Position numbers and translations under genes: made by a program | Notes under the pieces: model-generated | The model's database searches: none | What the model saw: the letters and a program-made list of their open reading frames with translations, nothing else | Told to the model about the DNA's origin: nothing | Part shown: one piece after another, positions 54,568-64,000 of the stretch | How positions within the stretch are numbered: the stretch's first letter is position 1 | Layout: each line of letters starts with the position of its first letter | Assembly (NCBI GenBank): GCA_051294375.1 | Contig: CM119266.1 | Location: forward strand, 20,624,780-20,688,779 | Direction of reading: 5' to 3' | DNA: 64,000 bases | Source of the DNA: Paraspadella gotoi | Lineage: Eukaryota > Chaetognatha

Positions 54568-57562
54568 CTCATTAAAAGGTATTTTGATTTCACATGTTTT
54601 TATTGATTCAAAAAATTTTTTATAAATTTTATTTTCAAATATTATTTACTACAATATTTAAATAAATTAAATTAAAGCATTTCTATATACTAATTTGAAT
54701 ATTATAATGAGTATTATAATCTCATTTATATATTGCAGTAAATCATAATGAAGTGCAAATTCAAACAAAAAATATTTGAATCCAAATGTAATGATGCCGA
54801 TGACAATGACGACGACGACTCCGCGTCACAAAGAAGCTCACCGAAACAAAATCGAGCCTGGACCGGCTTCGCGACAGGCTCGATAACAATCAAACACATC
54901 CACGTTTTCCCCATTCCCCATTCGCTATTTATTTTTTTTTTTTTTTTTTTTATTTTTTTAATTTTTTTTTTTATTTTTTTATTTTTTTATTTTTTTTTTA
55001 TTATTTTATTTTTTTATTTCTTTCTTTCTTTCTTTCTTTCCTCTTTCTTTCTTTCTTTCCGGTAGACCTTTGTCAACGCCGAGGCGGCCATGGTCACGGT
55101 CCAGGCCAGCGTGTACTTCTGTCCGTTCTTGTTTCCGTGCAACTGACACGAGTGAGGATCCCGTGGTGTCCATGGAAAGGACGATCCGACCATTGCGAAC
55201 CCGCGATAGAGATAGAGATTTTCTTCTTGGAGAAAATCCCGCGCGATTTCTATCTTGAAGTCGGGCTCACTGGGAAAGTCGCCCTTTTTTGACAAGGAAG
55301 GAGAATAGATGTTAAGTTTATTTACTAAGATAATTAAAAAAAAAAAAGACTCGCCTTCATATACATGATGTTATCGCTCTCACTGCAAGCATGCTGGTGA
55401 AGTTGATTCCCGCGTACTCCGGGAAGTGTGTCGCTCCATCTTCTGACCCTTGGCTTTGATGATGACGTCGCCCTTGTCCTCGAAGATGTTCATCTTAATG
55501 GGCCGCGTTGGGCGTCGGCGTGCATCTTTGTCCTCCGCTCCGGTGAACCGTTGGAAATGCTCCATCATCTCGTCGCGTTGATTCTTGGCCGCCAGATGCT
55601 CGGAATGTCCGAGGAACGACGTACGTCCTCCTCTTGGACCTCTTCTTCCTCCTCCTCTTCTTCATCTGACCCGCCCGGCTTTGTGCCTTCATCGTCGGTC
55701 TTCTTGTCGTCGTCGTCATCGTCGTCGTCTTCGCTGTCGTCTTCGGATTCGTCCTTTTCCTCATTCTTGGCTTTCTGATGTGTAAAAAAAAGTGAAACTG
55801 AGGCGGTATATACACAACGCCTCACATCCACCATCGTCCATCATTCAGCCAATGCCAATGGCTCTGAGGGTGGGTACTGGGTAGTCCTAAAGCCAACGGT
55901 AGCAAGCCCCATCCCACAGACAACCCGGCGGTTTCCATAAAACTCAATATATTAAATAATAAAAAAGAAAAACTTTCACGAAGATTAATTCTTACTTCTT
56001 CGATTTTCATGACTTCGTGCGGCAGAGTGAGTTTCACCTATCGATAAATATATATATAAAAAAAGAAGAAACTAAAGTTCATTAAATCTCAAGCGACCAG
56101 AGACTCGTTAAAATATCAAGACTCTCCCACCCCCTTACCGATTTCGACGGCCGTTCCGATGCCGAGACGGGGCTCTGCTCATCCGTATCGGCGTTGGTGA
56201 TCGCCCCCTTCGACCGCGACTTGTTATGGCTTCTTCGGTTCTCATTTTCCCTTTGGTTCTTCATCTTCGCGTTTCGTTTCTCCTCCGCCACCTTCGTATT
56301 TCTCAATGTCGGCGATCTCTCGATTGATAAAGTGAAGGAGGTCCGGACCGGAGCGATGGGATCTCGTCAGAGTCCTTGCGTCGCCGTCGAGAGGCGCTCT
56401 TCTTATCTTCTCTTCGATGCGCTTCTCCTCTCTTGCGGGGGATCGATACGGAGGGTGGAGGCGGGGGTGTTTGTAGGGTGGGTGGGGTGGTGGGGTTCGG
56501 ATTAGGAGACGTAATTGTCCCATTATCGTGGTTGGAATATTGGAATATAGGTTGGACATAGGATTGGAGACAATCTTACTCCCGTTCGTGATTTAATCAT
56601 AGAAACTTTATATCTGATTATGATTAAGATCATTAGTCGTCGTTGATATTGATTAGTTTTGACCTTAATTATTAATTAACAAGTGTCGGGGTTTTTTTTT
56701 AAAATGACTATTTAAATTTAAAGCCCTTTCATCATGGTGACATTGTCACATTAACGAAAGTTTCCCGCGAGTCGCGACCTACTTTGATTTGCGTTTGGTG
56801 CAATTCTTGAAGCACCTTCCCCAACTCGACGTCATCGCCTTCATCATGCGACCGTAGAACGCCAGCGACATGGGCGGATCCGCGCTTTGCTCAGCTTGAA
56901 GCGAGCCGGGAGGCCTGCGCGTCAAAGGTTCGAGTTAGCATCCGGAATGCAACGCGACGAGCAATTGAGCAATCCCATCGGCAATTGAGCAATTGAGCAA
57001 TTAAGCAATTGAGCAATTGAGCAATGATCTGTCCTCACCCGTCTGGTTGACGATCCAATACGGAGCAAAGAGGTGAGCGCTCATCTCTCCTGTGTCAGTC
57101 GCGCGGACGTGGACCCCGATTTGAAAGAAGTCGTTCATGCCAGAGAGTTGACTGGAAAGAAAGAATATCTGGCTATATACATATCATATACATACATATA
57201 CATACGTTACATAGTAGAGCGTATCGCTATCACTATCACTAGTGAACATTAATTCATTACAGAAGATCTAGAAGCTCAAAGGATGAAATCAAGTGGAACC
57301 GGATGGAATCGGATCATAGACTCGGGGAGAATTCACCGAAAATGGAATCGAGCTCTCTGATTGGTATCCACGTCTCTGATCCACTTGCTTTGTATAAATT
57401 GCATTTTTTTTGGTAGTTGGTCATTCTGTCCAAAAATTGACACCGTCTTCTTGTCTAAATGCTGAAATCCCTGTCTCTTAATTTTAGTACAACGTTGTTC
57501 ATTCCTCACTTTTAGAATTTTAATTTAAGTTAAATTTAGTCTTTTTATCTTTCTATCTCTTT

Positions 57563-57645
<83 letters not shown>

Positions 57646-58237
57646 ATTCATTTACTCTTCTTCATAGAATTCCGTCACAATTAGCAATTGCTCCTTCGGC
57701 TTGCACCCGACAGGAAGTTCTCCCAGCCAATCCTTTCCCAGATAACCGGCAGTTTGACCTGTTAACGATTCGATCGAGTAAATATTCTTCTTCACACCTT
57801 CCACTCCCCCCTCTCAGTCTCGTATCTCCCCCCCCTCCGCTCACCTTGACCATCAAATCCCCTCCTCCTCCTCCTCCGAATCTTTCAAGGCGTAGAGCGG
57901 CCGACCTGCCTCGCGCTGGCCAGAGCGGCACCTCCTCCCCTGGCGGAAGTTCGTGAAAGTCGAGTTCGTCGCTACGCGGTGTGATGCTGTGGTGGTACTC
58001 CATCATGATGGGTAGGTTGTTCTTGATCACCAGCAGAGGGCGCAAGTGGATGTGATAGACGTATGAGACGCCCGTGGGCTCCTTGAACGACGGCGTCTTG
58101 ACGGAGAGAGGCGTCGAAGTGGAGACGCGAAACTCGGACTTTTGACGCTGGCCGAGGACTCCCTGACGAACGGAAGTCTGCACGGAGACGCAGATCTGAG
58201 TGTAGGTCTCCGGGTCGAAGGGGGCGCAACGAATGAT

Positions 58238-58292
<55 letters not shown>

Positions 58293-58783
58293 AGAGAGAG
58301 AGAGGGGGGGGGGAAAGAAAATATTGCAGACACGGCTTGCCGAGACTGAACAAAAACTTTTCGGTCGGTAGGTCTCTCTGTTGGTTCAGCCTTTGTGAAT
58401 AATGCAAAAACTATAAACTAAGTTAACCTCGTAACAGTGTGAAACTCCCTACCGGCCGCCACCTTCGCCCGCCTGCCCGCCACCCTGGCACGCCCCTCCG
58501 CCCGCCACCTTTGCCCGTCGAAAGTTTTTGACGGGCTCGGCGTCCTCTTGTGCCTTCATCTCCAAAAAGACTTTGCGCCAACCGAGACTCTCGTTGGAGA
58601 CGTCGTGGAGATGTTGATTGTTGAGCAGGGGGCGGATGAAGAGGGCGCCAGCGTCTTTGCCGTGGATTGCCTCGAGCGGAACGTCGAAGTCTTTCTCTTT
58701 CGCGGGATCCACCGTCGTCAGGTACTTGAGGCGAAGGGGGGGAGGGGGCGGAGAATTTGAATAAAATTTATCTCTCTTTCTCT
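49239..58783 (-). pseudogene. VPS13: VPS13 copy 2, direct part: broken duplicate of e2-e24, probably assembly-derived
   Basis: This block repeats 30665-40125 in order. Equivalent exons: e2 49271-49437, e3 49606-49812, e4 49892-50130, e5 50609-50779, e6 50890-51103, e7 51177-51280, e8 51650-51796, e9 52017-52218, e10 52325-52520, e11 52728-53046, e12 53139-53230, e13 53415-53540, e14 53832-53970, e15 54047-54162, e16 55068-55283, e17 55355-55774, e18 55996-56037, e19 56139-56431, e20 56783-56914, e21 57039-57151, e22 57656-57758, e23 57845-58237, e24 58509-58724. Most exons carry one-base gains or losses that break frame, while splice sites and introns are equally well kept. Real old duplicates would differ mainly by substitutions, so I infer unpolished sequence of the same locus. 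Confidence 0.85.
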
Positions 58784-58808
58784 NNNNNNNNNNNNNNNNN
58801 NNNNNNNN
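58784..58808. other. 25-N gap at the start of the inverted segment
   Basis: Exactly 25 Ns within the (GA/CT) tract next to the e24 acceptor. The left side runs direct and the right side runs inverted. Confidence 0.98.
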
Positions 58809-59531
58809 ATCCTTCAGCCAAATCCATTGGCTCAGAGGGTGAACACACCATCTCAGGCGTAATGTTCCATCCACTGTCCTAACTACTTCCCTCTGCGTTG
58901 GCAAAGCGAGACCGTCCTAGGGTAACCGCGCCAGTGACTGGAGGCGTTCACTGAGGGTCGGAAGCTCCCAAAGCCAACAGTGAGATGCCCATCCCAATGG
59001 GAATCACAGGCAACCCGGCTGTTGCCATAACAATTCAATTGTTGCCAAATATTTTGATGAAGGAGAGAGAGAGAGAGAAAATTTTATTCAAATTCTCCGC
59101 CCCCTCCCCCCTTCGCCCTCAAGTACCTGACGACGGTGATCCCGCGAAAGAGAAAGACTTCGACGTTCCGCTCGAGGCAATCCACGGCAAAGACCGCTGG
59201 CGCCCTCTTCATCCGCCCCCTGCTCAACAATCAACATCTCCACGACGTCTCCAACGAGAGTCTCGGTTGGCGCAAAGTCTTTTTGGAGATGAAGGCACAA
59301 GAGGACGCCGAGCCCGTCAAAAAACTTTTCGCGGGCAAGGTGGCGGGCGGAGGGGCGTGCCAGGGTGGCAGGCAGGCGGGCGAAGGTGGCGGCCGGTAGG
59401 GAGTTTCACACTGTTACGAGGTTAACTTAGTTTATAGTTTTTGCATTATTCACAAAGGCTGACCAACAGAGAGACCTACCGACCGAAGTTTTTGTTAGTC
59501 TCGGCAAGCCGCTGTTCTGCAATATTTTCTT

Positions 59532-59619
<88 letters not shown>

Positions 59620-60005
59620 ATCATCGTTGCGCCCCCTTCGACCCGGAGACCTACACTCAGATCTGCGTCTCCGTGCAGACTTCCGTTCGTCAGGGAGTCC
59701 TCGGCCAGCGTCAAAAGTCCGAGTTTCGCGTCTCCACTTCGACGCCTCTCTCCGTCAAGACGCCGTCGTTCAAGGAGCCCACGGGCGTCTCATACGTCTA
59801 TCACATCCACTTGCGCCCTCTGCTGGTGATCAAGAAAACCTACCCATCATGATGGAGTACCACCACAGCATCACACCGCGTAGCGACGAACTCGACTTTC
59901 ACGAACTTCCGCCAGGGGAGGAGGTGCCGCTCTACGCCTTGAAAGATTCGGAGGAGGAGGAGGGGGATTTGAATGGTCAAGGTGAGCGGAGGGGGGGGGA
60001 GATAC
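58809..60005 (+). pseudogene. VPS13: Inverted VPS13 segment with e24 and e23 on the plus strand
   Basis: It is the reverse complement of about 39203-40408. It holds Rep-A (58809-59037), e24 (59124-59339) and e23 (59620-59981) as plus-strand open stretches. e24 reads SLGWRKVFLEMKAQEDAEPV in frame to its donor, and e23 reads SYVYHIHLRPLLVIK. At 60006 the sequence turns back to direct order at the equivalent of 40406, only a few bases from the inversion edge. This fold-back shape is typical of a long read that passed a hairpin adapter and returned on the other strand. Confidence 0.85.
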
Positions 60006-60836
60006 GGTAGGATGGTGGACATGAGGCGGTGTGAATATACCACCACATTGTTTTCATTAATCGCCGAGGAAGACTCGCAAAACAAGAGTCGAAACATGTT
60101 CGTTTCTTTTTTTTTATTAAACAATCATATTTGTTAACAAAGAAACTTTGTTCTCTCTGAACAAATTTGCTTTTCGTTCGTCTCTCTTACCGTCAGACAA
60201 CTGTCGTCGATGAATCCGTCCGATTTCCGCGGCACCTGGAACATTGTCGCCGGCCCGATCAGAATCTGCATCGGGACGCTCATGTGGTTGTGTAGCTGCA
60301 CCAGAGATCGAAACATCACGCTCATGTAAGTATAAGACGGCGTGGATTCCGCCTAATAATGAGGGGGGGGGGAAATTTGATTTCTGAAATTGGTACAAGC
60401 AATATAAAATTATCCATTCATTTAATAAATAAGCCATCTTGCCCCTGACTTTGGACAGGCTTTGGTGGTTTAAGGCCTCCGTCACTCTGACAAGATAATG
60501 ACAAGATAATGACAAGATAATCAAGACTCTTCTCACAATCTCGTTCATTCACTCCCTATCAATGAAGTTGAATAATATTTCGAAGAATGTTTCAATTGTA
60601 TAAAAAAGGGCCGCTCCCTTATATTAATCCCAAAATAACCAACAAAATTAAAAACAAAAGACAATGTTTTATTACAGAAAAATAAACTAGAACCCACCAC
60701 CAGCGTGTACTCGCTTCGTCCGTAATTGAGAGGGAACACCCTTGTCTCTCCACGCAGAACTTCGATCTCCATTATGTCTTTGAAAGCTAAACGAAAAGTA
60801 AGAAAATATTTTTAAATAATGACGACCTTAAGAGAG
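60006..60836 (-). pseudogene. VPS13: VPS13 copy 2, second direct part: e25 and e26
   Basis: It repeats 40406-41205: e25 at 60191-60352 and e26 at 60698-60786, with Rep-B at 60415-60490. e25 is frameshifted and its donor edge is scrambled (cttaccgtcagac for ctaccgcgac). The block ends abruptly in the intron after e26 and joins the last exon of copy 3. Confidence 0.85.
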
Positions 60837-63800
60837 AGATGGCCACGAGTGGTTCGAGCATCTCTGGTCGGGCATGGGATGGTCCTAGGCGGAACGCGGG
60901 CTCCTTTTCTTCGGGTACGATCGTCTAGAAAGCGAATGCCGAGCGCGCGGATATCTTAAAGGGCGGCTTTTCCAGGTCGCTCCATGGGCGGATCGCCCAC
61001 TCGCTCTCTAACGAAAGCCAAAGATGTCCGCCGCGGGCTGAGCAGCAAAGAGGGCGGTCGGTGACCATCGCAGCGGTCGGCGCTTCGTTGACCCTGGTTG
61101 TTTCATGAGGCGACGCAGTGAAGAGACGTAGTTCGTCGGTTTAACGTAGCGGCCAAAGTCAGCCATCGTTTAGGAGCAGTAACCCTCCGATTCTGGAAGA
61201 ATAATACTAAATTAATGAATCCTATGTTACCTAAATCAATTAATATTGATATCCTCATCAGTTTACCTTGCGCTAAATAAGGATGTAAGATCCGCTGGGC
61301 TTGAATGTATCCTCCGCGGTCTAAAGCTGCAACAGCTTCGCGTCCGCATTCGACGATTGATACCTGACGCCTTCGAGAGTCCGTAGTAAGGAAGATCAAA
61401 AGTGCCAGCCAGAGGGCGCGCGATAAAACCCCATGATAACCTGAAAACCAAGTGAACATCGAGGGGTAAAAACTAGAAGCGAGTCCTGCAACAGTCTCTT
61501 AAATCATCTCTGTCTCTCTTAGATAACGAGATGGCTCTCGGTGAATAGCGAAACTTTTTGGCAAAAGGACGAAATCAAAAAAACACTTAATCAGACACGA
61601 AGCCCGACCTGGGCTGTCCCTTGAGGAACGTTGCCGCTGTTCCTTTTCGCAATTGAGAGGCTTCATCCACGATTTCCGGAGAAACCTCGCAAGCCGAAGC
61701 CGAGAAGGCAGGCCTTCAACGCGGACGTCAAGCCCTCCGTCAAATCATTGGGGGCGTTTTGATTGCTCTTCCCGACGAAACGCGCTGGTAATCCTCGTCG
61801 AGGGTTCAAAGCGCGAAGGCCTAAATGATCGAAGAATCGTCAGTTTGTCTATCATTCAGTATGTCAGTCTCCTCTTTTCTCTCGTCTCCCCCTGACCTTC
61901 CGAACGAATCCGGTCAGCAAACCGTTTTTGCCGAGTGCGCCGTGCCCCCGAATGATGCAGCCAAAGAACGTTTGGAAGCCCATGGCCACCCCTCCACGTC
62001 TCGCCCTCTCCGTAGCCGCGATAAGGCTCCAGACGACGTGCTTGAATCCGCTCGAGAAGTTTTGAGAAGACCGACGGGGTTGGCCCAAGAAATCGAGTCC
62101 GAACATCAAACACGTGCATGTTTTGCATCGCCTGCGCAAAGGAAAGAAAAAGGAAAGAGTCGTCCTCATTAGTTCTAATCGTTAATTGGCTTCGTTGTTA
62201 TCGTCGTCTCTCTTGTTGCTCCCGATATTTTAAATGATTTCCTTTTTCACTTTAAATTGTCTATTAATGGCTATGGCAGGAAGCGGAGGCGCGAGGCGGG
62301 CGGGGCCCTGGTTATCTCACTACTGGCGTAGGGGCTTGCGCACTCTGTTTACTGGCAAGCACTTTAAACGCGGTTCTGTCACATTTAAAGCCGGAGCCGG
62401 GATCCCTCGGGATTGACGCGCGGATAGGACGAGACGAATTTAGCCTGCTCCGCATTGAAGACGAGACTGCCAGTGAGGAATGACACTGGACAGCGGTGGG
62501 AGCCAACTTTAAGTAGAACTGCCACAGCTAAGTAGCTTTAAAATTTGTAAATCGAAAGCAATTTATGAATTCAATTTTGGAGAATACATTTAATTACCTA
62601 TAACAATTTTAACGCGCTGAACGGCGTAGTGTCTGACGCATTCTCTGACGGGCAAGCTTGCTGCTGGCTGAGAAAGGCGTTCTGCTTGCCGAAGGCCGCT
62701 GAAGGCCTAAACTCGATGTCTTGAATGTCGGTCAAGGCCACGCCCACGCTCTCAAGGCAAAATTGATCCCGCTGACGCAGTTGGGGGTTGAGACCCTGGA
62801 AAAAGAAGGGGGGGGGTTATTTACGGCTTACAAGTTTAAGGGTGGATCCATGACCCAGGCGACTCAAAAAAAAAAAAAAAAAAAAGAATTAAGGACAACC
62901 GAGACCGTCGCCTGTGCTGCTGCGGCTTCTCGTCCTTTGGGTCCTCGAATCTTGAGTGTCCATCGGCTTGCCTGAAAGACGTCGCCGCGAAAGAGAGAAG
63001 CTGAGGTGCAGCACGATTCGACGAAGATATCAGAAGGTCGTCGAAGAAGTTGGCGCGCGCGTCGGCGGAGCCTCCACTCGCGGGCGTAGGCTAATCAAAG
63101 GCTTTCCAATCCGCTTCCGCCATGTCCGCCTGGCGGTGGGCGTGGCGGAGGTGAGGCGGACGAAAGATACTTATCCAATTCTTAAGAAGACTCCAAAGGC
63201 GAACCTTGAAGCTTATTTCCGGAGGATCCCGTCGGGAAGATTGAAGAAATTGACGATTCCGTTGATGAGGACCCAATCCGCCTTGAAGGTCCATCGGTTT
63301 GATATCCAGCTACTGTTCGTTCAAATTGAAAAAAAAAAGTTGTCAATGAAATAAATAACAATAGTCAATCAGATTGGAGATGGAGAAGATAAATTGTAAA
63401 CAAACTCCAAAGGTAAAAAATAACAAATAAACAATATTGCCAGTGTTGTCGCTAAATGTTTCTCGATTTGCTATAAGTAAAAAAAATTAGCCTAAAAAAT
63501 TCTTTAAAATATAGTTTTATAACAATAAAAATGTTAAATAGAAATCAAAAAATGCTTAAACAATCAGGAAGCAAAACTAAAAAGTCTCTGACTTTAGACT
63601 TTAGGCACAATAAAAAGCGTGTAAAGAATAAAAGACAAAAGTTACTATAATTTATAAGAATAAAAAATAGTGATAAAGAAGTTGAACGCGGAACGTCTTG
63701 ATCTGTTTAACAGTCGCTCATATCGAAGGTTCTGAACGGCGATCCGGATTATCACGAAAGAGGCGGATGGGCGCTCGTCTGATCGACATTGGAGTCAATG

Positions 63801-64000
63801 CGCGGAGCGATATGTCGTCGGAAAAGATGCACCCGTCCTTAAGTTATTTTTTTTTTTTATATGATTTATTTTTATTTCTCCCTTTCTCTCTTTCTTTCTT
63901 TCTTTGTTTTCTTTTCTTTCTTTCTTTCTTTTCTTCTTCTTATGTCTTTCTTTTCCTTCTTTCTTTTTCTCTCTCTTTCTTGTTGTTTCTAATCCTTGTT
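60837..64000 (-). pseudogene. VPS13: VPS13 copy 3: broken duplicate of e1-e8, cut by the window end
   Basis: It repeats 30280-33290. Equivalents: e1 (5' part only, no stop codon) 60837-61192, e2 61267-61440, e3 61609-61820, e4 61897-62131, e5 about 62614-62796, e6 about 62906-63129, e7 63205 to about 63309, e8 about 63687-63837. It is the noisiest copy, with frequent two- to four-base insertions. The e5 donor (aacctg became aacgcgctg) and the e7 acceptor are damaged. It continues past 64000. Confidence 0.85.

Noticed and set aside
59124-59981. Plus-strand gene with VPS13-like exons
   Set aside because: It is the reverse complement of e24-e23 with coinciding turn points; it reads as a fold-back artefact.
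30092-64000. Tandem VPS13 gene family with three members
   Set aside because: Copies differ mostly by single-base indels that break frames and also hit introns, and they join abruptly at gaps; an assembly artefact explains this better.

Overview
The window is eukaryotic, probably from an invertebrate animal; I cannot resolve it further. It has a many-exon gene with GT-AG introns, very many microsatellites (GA, GATA, ATC/GAC, TTTC), interspersed repeats and no prokaryotic gene layout. The only gene I identify with confidence is VPS13, a bridge-like lipid-transfer protein. It lies on the minus strand, so its 3' end is at low coordinates, and only its C-terminal half is present.

Layout. (1) 1-1537: low-complexity left flank with a 25-N gap. 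(2) 1538-19188: three head-to-tail copies of a unit of about 6 kb (1538-7793, 7794-14005, 14006-19188). The unit is mostly microsatellite but holds two GC-rich blocks that may be exons. (3) 19189-30091: intergenic sequence with polypurine tracts, a 51-bp minisatellite and long GA arrays. (4) 30092-49141: VPS13 copy 1. I traced 34 exons or exon candidates; the 29 from 30092 to 44317 have matching intron phases throughout. A plus-strand fragment with a fucolectin/F5-8-like C-terminus lies inside one VPS13 intron (about 46412-47273). (5) 49239-60836: copy 2 of VPS13 exons e2-e26, with a 1.2-kb inverted piece (58809-60005). (6) 60837-64000: copy 3, exons e1-e8, the noisiest and cut by the window end. 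Exons are numbered from the 3' end, so e1 is the last exon.

Interpretation. The repeated blocks look like assembly artefacts rather than a gene family. Copies differ mainly by one-base insertions and deletions, frameshifts in different copies complement each other, joins are abrupt, four N runs are exactly 25 long, and one copy contains a back-folded inverted segment. This fits unpolished long-read sequence placed beside unclosed gaps. Real biology in the window is one VPS13 gene, a possible nested lectin-like gene, two or more interspersed repeat families and several minisatellites. I found no sign of a new multi-gene system, CRISPR array, mobile-element enzyme or RNA gene.
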